A stretch of DNA of 64,000 nt from Haloplanus sp. GDY1 (GCF_023703775.1 NZ_CP098514.1:1674001-1738000); one strand, 5' to 3'. Counted from the first letter of the stretch, positions 52,219 through 61,563 are shown. Numbers and translations are program-made. The notes: a model not told the origin generated them from the letters alone.

Positions 52219-53856
52219 ATGGCGATCCGAAGCCGGCGCACCGTCTACTATCTCGTGCTCGTCGTCGTCACGACGGCCCTCTTCACCGTCACCTACAACG
52301 TCGGGATGGCGGTGTGGGAGGGGCGCCCCCAGCCCCTGTATCGGTCCCTCGAAGTCGTCGTGCAGAGCTTCACCACGACCGGCTACGGCGAGGACGCCCC
52401 CTGGCGGACGCCACAGATGAACCTCCTCGCGATCACGATGCAACTGGCGGGGATCGGCCTCATCCTCACCGCCGTCGACGTGTTCGCGGTGCCGTGGCTC
52501 CGCGGGACGCTCGCGCCCACCGCGCCCGAGTCGGTGTCCGGGGTGTCGGATCACGTCGTCGTCTGCGAGCACACCCCCCGGACCGAGGCGTTCATCACGG
52601 AACTCGACGCCCGCGACCGGGCGTACGTCCTGGTCGAGGCCGACGAGGAGACGGCGGGCGACCTCCACGAGGCGGGCTACCGGGTCGTCCACGGCGACCC
52701 GGAGGCGACGGCGACCCTCGAGGGCGCGCGTCTCGACGCGGCGCGGGCGCTCGTCGCCGACGCGGCCGACGACACGAACGCGAGCATCGTCCTCTCGGCG
52801 CGGGAGACGGCCCCCGAGGTGCGCGTGATCACGCTCGTCGACGACGCGTCGCTCGCGCGCTACCACCGGGCGGCCGGCGCGGACGAGGTGCTCTCCCCCC
52901 GGCAGTTGCTGGGCCGGAGCCTGGCCGAGCGCGCCCCCACGCCCGTCACGACCGACGTGGACGACGGCATCCCCATCGGCGACGACTTCGAACTCGTCGA
53001 ACTGACGGTCGCGTCGGAGAGCGACCTCGCCGGGCGGCCGTTCGGCGAGGTGCGATTGCGCGAGGGCTTCGGCGTCAACGTGATCGGCGCGTGGGTCGAG
53101 GGCGACTTCGAGACGCCCGTGTCGCCGTCGACGACCCTCGCGGCCGGCACGCGACTCCTCGTCACCGGCGAACCGGAGCGGGTGACGCGGCTGGCGGAGG
53201 CGACGGCGACGACCGTCCGCGAGTTCGGCCCCCGGCGGGTCGTCCTCGCGGGGTACGGCGACTCCGGGCGGGCGGCGGCCGAGGCGCTCGCGGGGTCCGG
53301 ATCGGCCCTGACCGTCCTCGACGTCGAGGACGAACCGGCGGTCGACGTCGTCGGCGACGCCCGCGACCCGGACGTCCTCGCCGCGGCGGGGATCGAGGAC
53401 GCCGCGGCGCTGATCGTCACCGTCGGCGACGACACGACCGCCATCTTCGCGACGCTCATCGCCCGCGAGTCGAACCCGGACCTTCACATCGTCGTGCGGG
53501 CGAACGAGGAGGCGGACGTCCAGAAGCTCTACCGGGCGGGCGGCGACTACGTCCAGTCGCTCGCGACGGTCAGCGGGCGCATGCTGGCCTCGACGGTGTT
53601 CGAGGACGAGGAGGTGCTGGCCTACGACAAGCAGGTGAGCGTCGTCCGCCTCCCCGCCGGCGACCTGGCGGGGCGGACCCTCGCGGGGGCGGACGTGCGG
53701 GCGGTGACCGGCTGTACCGTCGTCGCCGTCGTCAGGGACGGGGAGACGATCACGGAGGTCGACCCCGCCTCGTTCACCGTCGCGCCCGACGACGAGGTGA
53801 TCATCGCCGGCACCGACGAGGCGACCACGCGCTTCGAACGCGAGTTCGGTGGGTGA
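52219..53856 (+). CDS. Two-helix potassium channel with tandem RCK/TrkA domains
   Basis: A 545-residue K+ channel-like protein. Two membrane helices (about 10-30 and 68-92) flank a pore with the selectivity motif TTGYGED (53-59). Two cytoplasmic RCK_N domains follow (about 110-230 and 330-450; VVLAGYGDSGRAAAEALAG is the second Rossmann loop), with TrkA-C domains between and at the end (VVELTVASESDLAGRPF and VVRLPAGDLAGRTL). The first Rossmann loop lacks the glycines (VVVCEHTPRTEAFI), so it may not bind nucleotide. Gating by nucleotide or metal is likely but unproven. Confidence 0.9.
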   Translation: MAIRSRRTVYYLVLVVVTTALFTVTYNVGMAVWEGRPQPLYRSLEVVVQSFTTTGYGEDAPWRTPQMNLLAITMQLAGIGLILTAVDVFAVPWLRGTLAPTAPESVSGVSDHVVVCEHTPRTEAFITELDARDRAYVLVEADEETAGDLHEAGYRVVHGDPEATATLEGARLDAARALVADAADDTNASIVLSARETAPEVRVITLVDDASLARYHRAAGADEVLSPRQLLGRSLAERAPTPVTTDVDDGIPIGDDFELVELTVASESDLAGRPFGEVRLREGFGVNVIGAWVEGDFETPVSPSTTLAAGTRLLVTGEPERVTRLAEATATTVREFGPRRVVLAGYGDSGRAAAEALAGSGSALTVLDVEDEPAVDVVGDARDPDVLAAAGIEDAAALIVTVGDDTTAIFATLIARESNPDLHIVVRANEEADVQKLYRAGGDYVQSLATVSGRMLASTVFEDEEVLAYDKQVSVVRLPAGDLAGRTLAGADVRAVTGCTVVAVVRDGETITEVDPASFTVAPDDEVIIAGTDEATTRFEREFGG

Positions 53857-53925
53857 CCCGTTGGGCGTGACCCGTTGGGCGCATCGAGCGACAGATTCAA
53901 TGGAGAACGGCCCGCTTCGACCGAT

Positions 53926-56217
53926 ATGTCCAACGGGGGGCGCGTGTTGTACGTCGGCGGCGACGAGCGAACGGCCGTCGATCGTCTCGCGGACGCCGTC
54001 GAGGGGGCCGAGGTCCGCGAGGCGACGACGGCCGAGGGAGCGCTCGAACGGGTCGCGGAGGGATCGGTCGACTGCGTCGTGTCGGCGTATCGGCTCCCCG
54101 ACGCCGACGGCCTCGACCTGCTCTCGCGGCTCCGGGAACGCGAGCCCGGCCTCCCCTTCGTCCTCCATCCCGCGGAGGGCTCCGAGCGGCTCGCGAGCGC
54201 GGCGGTCGGGGCGGACGCCACCGACTACGTGTCGGAGGCGACCGACGACGGGATCGTCGACGCCGTGACCGCCGCGCTCGACGGGACGGCGGGCGGGCGA
54301 CGGGAGCGGGGGGCGGCACGCGTCGCCGACCTCGTCCGGACGATCCAGGCGCGTCTCGTCCGGGCGCGGACGACCGAGGAGATCGACCGCGGCGTCTGCG
54401 AGGCCATCGTCGACACGGAGCCCTACGCCTTCGCGTGGGTCGGCGAGTACGACCGCGACGACGGGCGGGTGGTGCCGCGGGCCTCGGCGGGCTTCGAGGC
54501 GGGGTATCTCGAAGCCATCGAGATCACGGCCGACGAGGGGTCGCTCGGCCAGGGGCCGACCGGGACGGCCGTCAGGGAGCGGACGCTCGAAACCGTCCAG
54601 AACATCCCGGCGGAGCCGACGTACGAACCCTGGCGGGCGGACGCCGTGGAGCGGACGTACCGATCCAGCGCCGCCGTGCCGCTCGTCCACGAGGATCGGC
54701 TCTACGGCGTGTTGAACGTCTACGCCGACCGAACGGGGGCGTTCGACGAGGCGGAGAACGACCTGTTGCGGGAGCTGGGAGCGACGATCGCACACGCGTT
54801 CCACCGGATCCGGATACAGGAGCAGTACGAGTCCCAGTACCGCGAACTGTTCGAGGAGGCGCCGGTGATGGTCGCGCTGACGGACGACGCGGACGGCGGC
54901 CCGATCGTCGAGGACTGCAACCGGCGGTTCGCCGCCAAACTCGGCTACTCGCGCGAGGAACTCCGCGGTCGGCCGCTGACCGACGTGTACACGGCGGAGG
55001 CGGCGGCGAAACTCGCCGACGGCGGGTACGAACGGGCGCTCGCCGGCGAGTTCGTCACCGCGGAACGGACGCTCCGCACGCGCGACGGCGTTCGGCTGGA
55101 GACGCTGTTGCAGGCGACGCCGCGGCGGGACTCGAACGGGGACATCGTCGGCACGCACGCGCTCTACGTCGACATGACCGAGCGCAGGCGGGCGAAGGAA
55201 GTGATCGACCGGGCGGAGGCGATGGAGGCGTCGATGGACGGGATGGCGATCCTCACCGAGGACGGCGAGTACCGCTACGCCAACCAGGCCCACGCGGACA
55301 TCTACGGCTACGACGACCCCGAGGTCTTCCTCGGCAACACCTGGCGGATGAACTACGAGGCGGAGGAGATCGAGCGGTTCGAGTCGACCGTGTTGCCGCT
55401 GGTCGCCGACGGCGAGGAGTGGCGCGGCGAGGCCACGGGCGTGCGGGCCGACGGGAGTTCGTTCCCGCAGGAGCTCTCGCTGAGTCCGCTGGCCGACGGG
55501 CGGTACATCTGTGTCGTCCGCGACGCCACCGAGCGCCGGCGGTACGAGCGCCGGCTGGAACGCCAGCGCGACAACCTCGAAATCCTCAATCAGGTGGTCC
55601 GACACGACATCCGCAACGACCTGCAGGTCGTCCTGGGGTACGCGGAGTCGCTCCGAGAGGCCGTCGACGACGAGCGAAACGACCACGTCGAGCGGGTGGT
55701 CACGAGCGCCCGCGACGCCGTCGAGATCACCGAGACGGCCGGCGACGTTGCCGAGGTGATGCTCACGGCCGACACCGAGACGAAGCCGGTCGGGCTCAGA
55801 TACGTCCTCAACGACCGGATCGGCGAGGTCAGATCGGCCTACCAGGACGCGGTCCTGACGACCGACGGCGCGATTCCCGACGTCGAGGTCCGCGCCGACG
55901 ACATGCTGGGGTCGGTGTTCCGGAACCTGCTCACCAACGCCATCGAGCACAACGACGAACCGGTGCCCGAGGTGACCGTCTCCGCGAGCGTCGACGACGC
56001 GGTGACCGTCCGCGTGGCCGACAACGGCCCCGGCATCCGCGACGAGCGAAAGGGGGCCATCTTCGAGGAGGGGGAGAAGGACCTCGACAGCGAGGGGACG
56101 GGACTGGGGCTGTATCTGGTCGCGACGCTCGTCGACCGGTACGACGGCGACATCCGGGTCGCGGACAACGACCCGAAGGGGACCGTCTTCACCGTCGAGT
56201 TGCCTGTCGCCGAGTGA
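53926..56217 (+). CDS. Sensor histidine kinase: pseudo-receiver, GAF, two PAS, HisKA and ATPase domains
   Basis: A 763-residue soluble kinase. Residues 1-120 have a receiver fold, but the phosphoacceptor Asp is Ala 54 in VVSAYRLPDADG and the acidic pocket is missing. A GAF domain (about 135-295) and PAS domains (about 300-420 and 430-540) follow. The HisKA helix has His 560 in VVRHDIRNDLQVVLGY; the ATPase has NLLTNAIEHND and VADNGPGIRDE. There are no membrane segments, so it senses a cytoplasmic signal. No response regulator is adjacent. Confidence 0.9.
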   Translation: MSNGGRVLYVGGDERTAVDRLADAVEGAEVREATTAEGALERVAEGSVDCVVSAYRLPDADGLDLLSRLREREPGLPFVLHPAEGSERLASAAVGADATDYVSEATDDGIVDAVTAALDGTAGGRRERGAARVADLVRTIQARLVRARTTEEIDRGVCEAIVDTEPYAFAWVGEYDRDDGRVVPRASAGFEAGYLEAIEITADEGSLGQGPTGTAVRERTLETVQNIPAEPTYEPWRADAVERTYRSSAAVPLVHEDRLYGVLNVYADRTGAFDEAENDLLRELGATIAHAFHRIRIQEQYESQYRELFEEAPVMVALTDDADGGPIVEDCNRRFAAKLGYSREELRGRPLTDVYTAEAAAKLADGGYERALAGEFVTAERTLRTRDGVRLETLLQATPRRDSNGDIVGTHALYVDMTERRRAKEVIDRAEAMEASMDGMAILTEDGEYRYANQAHADIYGYDDPEVFLGNTWRMNYEAEEIERFESTVLPLVADGEEWRGEATGVRADGSSFPQELSLSPLADGRYICVVRDATERRRYERRLERQRDNLEILNQVVRHDIRNDLQVVLGYAESLREAVDDERNDHVERVVTSARDAVEITETAGDVAEVMLTADTETKPVGLRYVLNDRIGEVRSAYQDAVLTTDGAIPDVEVRADDMLGSVFRNLLTNAIEHNDEPVPEVTVSASVDDAVTVRVADNGPGIRDERKGAIFEEGEKDLDSEGTGLGLYLVATLVDRYDGDIRVADNDPKGTVFTVELPVAE

Positions 56218-56256
56218 CGGGCGGGATTTTTCCGCGACGGGTGCGAACCGACGCCG

Positions 56257-56619
56257 GTGAGACGCCGTCGACTGCTCGCCGCGCTGGCCGGGGCGCTCCC
56301 GGTCGCCGGCTGTACGGGCGGGCCGGGCGATCCGATCACCAGCCTCGCCGTCAACCGGGACGACACGGACCACCGCGTGACCGTCTGGATCGCCCGCGAC
56401 GACCGCCTCGTCGTGGCGAACGCGGTGACCGTGGCGGCCGGCGACGTTGCCGAAGTGGGGGAGGCGCCGTGGCGGCGCGGCCGCTACCGGGTGACGGTGC
56501 GCGTCGACGGCGAGGCCCGGATCGCCAGGGAGTTCCGGGCCACGGAGCCGTTCAACCAGCTCGACGCCGTCGTCGCCGCCGACGGGACGGTCGCGCTGAA
56601 CCGGGGGCTGGCGGCCTAG
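56257..56619 (+). CDS. Small exported lipoprotein
   Basis: A 120-residue protein with a basic start, hydrophobic segment and lipobox PVAGC (RRRRLLAALAGALPVAGC); the RR pair suggests Tat export. A single beta domain follows (VTVWIARDDRLVVANAVTV). Function unknown. GTG start at 56257. Its stop shares the palindrome CTAG with the convergent DUF1684 gene. Confidence 0.75.
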   Translation: MRRRRLLAALAGALPVAGCTGGPGDPITSLAVNRDDTDHRVTVWIARDDRLVVANAVTVAAGDVAEVGEAPWRRGRYRVTVRVDGEARIAREFRATEPFNQLDAVVAADGTVALNRGLAA

Positions 56620-57155
56620 GGCGCCCGCTCGCCGGCGGGAACCGTCGTCTCCAGCCAGTTCTCCTCGGGCGGGAGCGGACAGGAGAAGGCGTCGCTGAAC
56701 GCACAGAACGGCGTGTACGCCAGGTTGAAATCGAGCGGCACCCGATCGCCGTCGGTCAGGTCCCGGTCGGGGGCGAGTTCCATGTAGCGGCCACCGCGGT
56801 ACGTCTGCTGACCGGTCGTCTTGTCCCGGAAGGGGACGAACAGCTCGTCGCCGGCGGCGCTCTCCTGCCGGTAGGCGTGCAGGGTGTGGGTGTCGCCGTC
56901 CAGGTCGAACGTCAGGGTGGCGACCCGCAGGTAGCGGACGGTGCGGTCGTCGCTCGTCTCCATGTCGACTGGCTCGGGGTCGTCGTGGACCGTCACCGTC
57001 GCCTCGACGCGGTAGTCGGGGGCGGGGTCGAAGTAGTCGAGGCCGTCGAAGTCGTCGCGCTCCTCGGGCGGGAGGGGCGACGTCCGGTCCTCCGCGAACG
57101 CCCGGTCCTTCTCGGCGCGCTTCTCGCGCAGGCGGTCGGCGTAGTCGTCGGTCAT
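56616..57155 (-). CDS. DUF1684 family protein
   Basis: A 179-residue soluble protein with the DUF1684 signatures: PFRDKTTGQQTYRGGRYMEL near 114-133 and the C-terminal NLAYTPFCAFSDAFSCPLPP. The family is conserved in bacteria and haloarchaea but its function is not established; an enzymatic role has been suggested from the invariant Asp, Tyr and Cys residues. Start ATG 57155. Confidence 0.87.
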   Translation of the reverse strand: MTDDYADRLREKRAEKDRAFAEDRTSPLPPEERDDFDGLDYFDPAPDYRVEATVTVHDDPEPVDMETSDDRTVRYLRVATLTFDLDGDTHTLHAYRQESAAGDELFVPFRDKTTGQQTYRGGRYMELAPDRDLTDGDRVPLDFNLAYTPFCAFSDAFSCPLPPEENWLETTVPAGERAP

Positions 57156-57250
57156 ACGGTCCGTTCCGGCCGGACGGGTTTCAGTCCGGCGACCGGCGGC
57201 GCAGTCCCGGTGACACCGACACAACCCGGTGACGTCGGCGACGGGGAACG

Positions 57251-57260
57251 CCTATATCCG
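57251..57260 (+). promoter_or_regulatory. TATA box ahead of the esterase gene
   Basis: CCTATATCCG predicts transcription near 57278-57284, just before an ATG at 57286 that opens a 17-codon upstream frame. Confidence 0.5.
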
Positions 57261-57285
57261 CGCCGACCATACGTCCGGCGAGCCA

Positions 57286-57339
57286 ATGCGGAGCGAACTA
57301 CCAGACCGACCGGACGCGATCGACACGGGGGCGACCTGA
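57286..57339 (+). CDS. Possible 17-residue upstream open reading frame
   Basis: ATG at 57286 and TGA at 57337-57339 enclose a 17-residue polar peptide (starting MRSELPDRPD), ending two bases before the esterase ATG and in a different frame. The TATA position would place this ATG at or next to the transcript's 5' end, where leaderless initiation occurs. Translation is not shown. Confidence 0.35.
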   Translation: MRSELPDRPDAIDTGAT

Positions 57340-57341
57340 CG

Positions 57342-57980
57342 ATGGAGCCACACGGGAGCCAGCCGCTCCTGACGGCCGGAACGCCCCTGGCGGAGGCGAC
57401 GGCCGCCGCCGTCCTCGTCCACGGCCGGGGGGCGTCGGCACGGAGCATCCTCGGGATGGGCGAGGCGTTCGGCGTCGAGGGCGTCGCCTACCTCGCCCCG
57501 CAGGCCGCCGGCAACACCTGGTATCCGAACCCGTTCACCGCGCCCGTGGCGTCGAACGAGCCCGGACGCTCGTCGGGGCTGGCGGCCGTCGCGTCCGCCG
57601 TCGAGGAGGCCGCCGACGCGGGAGTCCCGACCGAGCGGGTCCTCCTGCTGGGATTCTCGCAGGGGGCCTGCCTCGCCAGCGAGTTCGTCGCCCGCAACCC
57701 CCGGCGGTACGGCGGGCTAGCGGCACTCAGCGGCGGCCTCATCGGCGAGCGGATCGACCCCGCGGACTACGCGGGCGACCTCGACGGGACGCCGGTCTTT
57801 CTCGGCTGTAGCGACGTCGACCCCCACATCCCCGCGGAGCGCGTCCACGAGACGGCCGCCGTCTTCGAGCGCTTGGACGGCGACGTGACGACGCGGCTCT
57901 ACGAGGGGATGGGCCACACCGTCAACGCCGACGAGCGCGACCGCGTGACGTCGATGCTGTCGGCGCTCGTGGCGGAGTGA
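57342..57980 (+). CDS. Phospholipase/carboxylesterase-type alpha/beta hydrolase
   Basis: A 212-residue serine hydrolase. VLVHGRGASARSI near 22-34 is the oxyanion region, the nucleophile Ser lies in LLGFSQGACLA, the Asp in GCSDVDPHIP, and the His in GMGHTVN. It resembles the acyl-protein thioesterase/carboxylesterase group; substrate unknown. ATG 57342 follows a possible upstream peptide frame by two bases. Confidence 0.88.
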   Translation: MEPHGSQPLLTAGTPLAEATAAAVLVHGRGASARSILGMGEAFGVEGVAYLAPQAAGNTWYPNPFTAPVASNEPGRSSGLAAVASAVEEAADAGVPTERVLLLGFSQGACLASEFVARNPRRYGGLAALSGGLIGERIDPADYAGDLDGTPVFLGCSDVDPHIPAERVHETAAVFERLDGDVTTRLYEGMGHTVNADERDRVTSMLSALVAE

Positions 57981-57999
57981 GACGGCGACGCGGCGGAGC

Positions 58000-58983
58000 C
58001 TACCGCTCCCGCGACGCCGCGGACTCGTCTTCCCGCAGGTTCTCGTCGAGGAAGCGCAGCGTCCTGTTCCACGCGTCTCGCGTGTCGTTCGGGCGGAAGC
58101 TCTCGCCGCTCGGGTTGGCGAAGGCGTGGCCCGCCCCCTCGTAGACGTGGATCTCGCGTTCGACCCCCAGGTCGCCCAGCGTCCGGTCGAACTCGCGGAC
58201 GGTCTCGATCCCGACCACCCGGTCCTCGGAGCCGAAGATCCCGAGGACGGGGCCGTCGATGCGCCGCAGCGTCGACGCGTTCGTCGTCAGCGTGCCGTAG
58301 TAGATGACCGTCGCGTTCAGATCGGCGTCGCTCAGGCTCAACTGGAGGCTCTGCCCGCCGCCGAAACACCAGCCGAGGCTGGCGACCCGATCGGTGGTGT
58401 CGGGGCGGTCGCGAAGCCCCGAGACGGCCCGGCTCATCTTCGAGACGGCGACGTCGGGGTTCTCGCGCACCTGCCCGGAGAGTTCGGCCGCCCGGGAGGC
58501 GTTCGTCGCCACCTCGCCGCCGTAGAGATCCACCGCGAAGACGACGTAGCCGTGGCCGGCGAGGACGTCGGCCATGTGCTCGACGTTCCCGTTGAGCCCC
58601 CACCACTCGTGGATCACGACGACGGCGGGGTAGGTGCCGTCGTCGGCGGGTCGGGCGAGGTAGCCCGGCGTGCCGTCGATGGTCGTCCGGGTGCTCGTGA
58701 TGGCCGAGAGGTTCTCGGCGTCGAAGACGTCGGCGTTGCCGCCGCTCGTGACCGCCTGGCAGGTGCCGTTCTTCTCGATGGCACCGGGCTGACAGCCCGT
58801 GTGGGGCGTCTGGGTGTAGGACGCCTCGGCGGTCGCCGTCGGCTCGGGGACGGGCGTCGGCGTGGGATCGGGCTGGTCGGTGGGGGTCGCCGTCGGCGTG
58901 TCCTCACCCGAGAGGACTCCCGAACAGCCGCTCAGGAGCACCAGCGCGGCGACGAGGACGGGAACGAGTCGTGAACTGGGCAT
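58000..58983 (-). CDS. Exported dienelactone hydrolase-family lipoprotein
   Basis: A 327-residue hydrolase. Sec-type signal with lipobox LLSGC (Cys 20), then a Thr/Pro-rich linker (28-60). The dienelactone hydrolase domain has VVVIHEWWGLN with the catalytic Glu, the nucleophile Cys in LGWCFGGGQS, the Asp in GSEDRVVG and the His in GAGHAFANP. The natural substrate outside the cell is unknown. Cysteines in TGCQPGAIEKNGTCQ near 63-77 could form a disulfide. Start ATG 58983. Confidence 0.87.
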   Translation of the reverse strand: MPSSRLVPVLVAALVLLSGCSGVLSGEDTPTATPTDQPDPTPTPVPEPTATAEASYTQTPHTGCQPGAIEKNGTCQAVTSGGNADVFDAENLSAITSTRTTIDGTPGYLARPADDGTYPAVVVIHEWWGLNGNVEHMADVLAGHGYVVFAVDLYGGEVATNASRAAELSGQVRENPDVAVSKMSRAVSGLRDRPDTTDRVASLGWCFGGGQSLQLSLSDADLNATVIYYGTLTTNASTLRRIDGPVLGIFGSEDRVVGIETVREFDRTLGDLGVEREIHVYEGAGHAFANPSGESFRPNDTRDAWNRTLRFLDENLREDESAASRER

Positions 58984-59186
58984 CTCGTGTTGGGAAGGGA
59001 ACGTGTCGGCAAAACCGTGTCGCCGACGGGGGCGCCGCGTCACTGCCGGTGCGTGGCGGACTGGACGGCGACGCAGGCGGTCCCGGCACCCGAGGGATCG
59101 GCAGGGGCGCCGCGGGGGCCAGCCGACGCCGTTCGTCGCGGACCGACCGGGGCGCGAGTTATCCGTCCCGGCCGCGTAGCGGGCAC

Positions 59187-59513
59187 ATGGCCCACCGATT
59201 CGTCCGCGCGACCCCGGACCGGGACCGCCTCCCCGAACTCCGCCGACGGCTCGACGACGGCGAGATAGCGACGATGCGCCCCTTCGGGAGCGCGCTGACG
59301 GCGGCGCTGGAGCGGGCACGGTACGACCCGGCGACCGGCGAGGCGGCGTGGGTCGAGGAGGACTACTGCTCGCCGCCGCTGGCCCAGGAGCGGGCGGCGG
59401 TCCTCGACGACTACTTCACCGAGATACGGGTCGTCGACCCGGACGTCGACCCCGCGGCCGGCTGGGAGCGACTGGACGACCTCCCCGGACTGTGGGCGGC
59501 GCTCGACGCCTGA
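59187..59513 (+). CDS. Small uncharacterised haloarchaeal protein
   Basis: A 108-residue protein with an alpha/beta appearance: HRFVRATPDRDRLPELRRRL, a central GSALTAALERARYDPATG and DYCSPPLAQERAAVLDDYF with one Cys. No known motif. ATG 59187 is selected; an open frame upstream is basic and not protein-like. Followed by the histidine kinase gene. Confidence 0.62.
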   Translation: MAHRFVRATPDRDRLPELRRRLDDGEIATMRPFGSALTAALERARYDPATGEAAWVEEDYCSPPLAQERAAVLDDYFTEIRVVDPDVDPAAGWERLDDLPGLWAALDA

Positions 59514-59566
59514 CACGCCGCTACCGCGTCCGTCCGCCGGAATCAGGGCTGATAACCGGGTCACCT

Positions 59567-59575
59567 CATTTATAC
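59567..59575 (+). promoter_or_regulatory. TATA box of the membrane histidine kinase gene
   Basis: CATTTATAC about 27-34 bases ahead of the ATG at 59601, indicating a nearly leaderless transcript. Confidence 0.55.
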
Positions 59576-59600
59576 GATCGGTGAGACATGAGCCGGTAGC

Positions 59601-60707
59601 ATGGTTTCGAAGGGGGAACTGGGGGTGAGCTACCTCATCGGCGTCGGCATCGTCCTCTCCGGCACGCTCGGCATCGGCGTGGCGATGCCGTCGGGCGTGG
59701 TCGAACACACGTCGACGTCGCTTCTCGGGCTCACCATGGGGTTGATGGTCGCCGCCGGGTTCAGCCTGACGGGCATCGGGCTGGCCAACAGCCAACTCGA
59801 CGACGAGCGGGTGTGGCGCGTGGCCGCCTGGTCGACGCTGGGACTGGGCGTCCCGACCGGGATCGCCCTCCTCCTGCCCCTGTGGTATCCGTCGTTGCTC
59901 CACGGCATCGACTGGCGGAGCGTCGTCATGGTCAACGTCGCGGCCGGCGGCGTCGTCGGCGTGCTCGTCGGCTCGCTGTTCGAACTCCGTGCCGAGCACG
60001 AGCGCACCCGGGCGCTGAACCAGCGCAACACGGTCTTCCTGCGGCTGTTCCGTCACGACATCCGCACCAGCATCAACCTCCTCCGCGGACACGTCGACCG
60101 GCTCGACGTCGACGCCGAGGAGCCGATCGAGGTGATCCACGAACAGATCGACCACGTCGAGCGCCTGAGCGACGCCGCACACCGCCTCGAAGAGCTCGAA
60201 TCGATGACCGAGACGGAGCCGATCGACCTCGGCCGACTCGTCGAGGAGCGGGTCGACGACCTCCGGCGGACCGAGGATCGCGTGACCGTCGAGACAAACG
60301 TACGACCCGGGACGTACGTGTGGGCCAACGACCTGCTGGCGTCGGTCGTGGACAACCTGCTTCGGAACGCCGTGGAACACGGGGCCACGGAGGAGGAGTC
60401 GGAAGCCGACGGCCACCCGTGGCTGGCCGTGAGCGTCCGGTCCGCCGAGGGGCGGACGGGGGTCGTCGAACTGCGGGTCCGCGACGACGGCCCGGGCTTC
60501 TCGGAGACCGAACTCGCGGTCCACACCGGCGCGACCGAGACGGCGCTCCAGCACAGCGACGGCATCGGGCTCTGGCTGGTCCGCTGGATCGTCGACTCCT
60601 TCGACGGCGACGTGACGGTCGCCAACCACGCCGAGGGCGGGGCCGTCGTCACCGTCGCGCTCCCCGCGGCGGACCCGGACGCGGCGGCCGTGAGCCCGGA
60701 TCCCTGA
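59601..60707 (+). CDS. Membrane-bound sensor histidine kinase
   Basis: A 368-residue kinase. Four membrane segments (about 8-28, 38-58, 72-92 and 108-130) are followed by the HisKA helix with His in FRHDIRTSINLLRGH near 154 and an ATPase domain with NLLRNAVEHG, VRDDGPGFSE and GIGLWLVRWIVDSFDG. No large sensory domain, so the membrane part itself may sense a change. No response regulator is adjacent. Start ATG 59601. Confidence 0.9.
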   Translation: MVSKGELGVSYLIGVGIVLSGTLGIGVAMPSGVVEHTSTSLLGLTMGLMVAAGFSLTGIGLANSQLDDERVWRVAAWSTLGLGVPTGIALLLPLWYPSLLHGIDWRSVVMVNVAAGGVVGVLVGSLFELRAEHERTRALNQRNTVFLRLFRHDIRTSINLLRGHVDRLDVDAEEPIEVIHEQIDHVERLSDAAHRLEELESMTETEPIDLGRLVEERVDDLRRTEDRVTVETNVRPGTYVWANDLLASVVDNLLRNAVEHGATEEESEADGHPWLAVSVRSAEGRTGVVELRVRDDGPGFSETELAVHTGATETALQHSDGIGLWLVRWIVDSFDGDVTVANHAEGGAVVTVALPAADPDAAAVSPDP

Positions 60708-60825
60708 CTCCCGCTGGACTGACCGCCCGTCGCTCGCCCGCCGGCCCCGCGACCACGGCGCCGGTCCCTCACCCGGGCGACGGACCGACCGACCACGGAC
60801 CCGATAGCGCGTCGGCCCCGCCCGA

Positions 60826-61158
60826 TCAGTGGGCGGACATGTCGGAGACGACGTTGAGACAGTAGACGCCGGCGACGACGAGGGCGATACCGACGGCCCC
60901 CGCGGCGTCGACCTGCTCGTCGAACGCCACGACGCCGATGGCCGCGATGGCGACGATGCCGACCGCGGCCCACGTTCCGTAGACGACGCCGACCGGGAGC
61001 TCCTCTAGCGCCAGCGAGAGACAGTAGAAGGCAGCCGCGTACCCGACGAGAACGCCCAGACTCGGGATCGGGCGCGAGAATCCCTGGGAGAGCTTCAGGG
61101 CGGTCGTTCCGAGAACCTCGGAGAGGATCGCAGCGGCGAGCAACACGTAGGGGTTCAT
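60826..61158 (-). CDS. Small multidrug resistance (SMR/EmrE) transporter
   Basis: A 110-residue four-helix protein. The proton- and drug-coupled Glu lies in AAILSEVLGTTALKLS near position 14; other family marks are YCLSLALEELPVGVVYGTWAAVG and the last helix GIALVVAGVYCLNVVS. Exports cationic drugs or guanidinium in exchange for protons; single SMR proteins normally form antiparallel dimers. Start ATG 61158. Confidence 0.92.
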   Translation of the reverse strand: MNPYVLLAAAILSEVLGTTALKLSQGFSRPIPSLGVLVGYAAAFYCLSLALEELPVGVVYGTWAAVGIVAIAAIGVVAFDEQVDAAGAVGIALVVAGVYCLNVVSDMSAH

Positions 61159-61323
61159 GTGCCCCGGTTCTCCGCCCTCTCCGATGTGAATTTCGGCTCC
61201 GCTCACCGCCCGGCGTGCCGAGGCGACGTCCGCGGCCCCCGCGGGAGCGGTCGAAACGGGTCGGTCGCGGCGACGACTGCCCGACCGGCGGGTTCGGGAC
61301 GAGCCGGCCCGAAGCGGCCCCGC

Positions 61324-61512
61324 CTACGCCGCCCGGAACTCACCGTGTTTCACGCCGATGCCGAACGCGAGCAGGCCGAACACGAGCATCGACGGCGCGA
61401 CCATCGTCAGTACCGTCCCAGTTCCCATCATGCCGCCACCGACGAGGCCGGCGACGCCGAGGACGACGATTCCGAGGACTGCACCGAGCGCGACCGGTAG
61501 GCTGAACTCCAT
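61324..61512 (-). CDS. Small two-helix membrane protein (DUF7333-like)
   Basis: A 62-residue protein. MEFSLPVALGAVLGIVVLG opens the first helix, TVLTMVAPSMLVFGLLAFGIGVKHGEF ends the second with a conserved-looking basic terminus. I recall small haloarchaeal proteins with the same PSM-FG-GVKHGE end as DUF7333 (number from memory). Start ATG 61512; an upstream in-frame ATG at 61536 is possible. Confidence 0.62.
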   Translation of the reverse strand: MEFSLPVALGAVLGIVVLGVAGLVGGGMMGTGTVLTMVAPSMLVFGLLAFGIGVKHGEFRAA

Positions 61513-61563
61513 GCGTGACGGGAAGTGCTGGAGCACAATAGCATCGTCGCGACGGCGCCGCCG

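Noticed and set aside
52171-56373. A 1400-codon open frame on the reverse strand opposite the potassium channel and histidine kinase genes
   Set aside because: It is the mirror of G+C-rich coding sequence on the forward strand: low-complexity Arg/Val/Asp composition and no family motif, while the forward genes have clear domains.
61159-61323. Possible gene between the SMR transporter and the small membrane protein
   Set aside because: Frames on both strands are basic, low-complexity and lack a start with promoter support; treated as an intergenic region.
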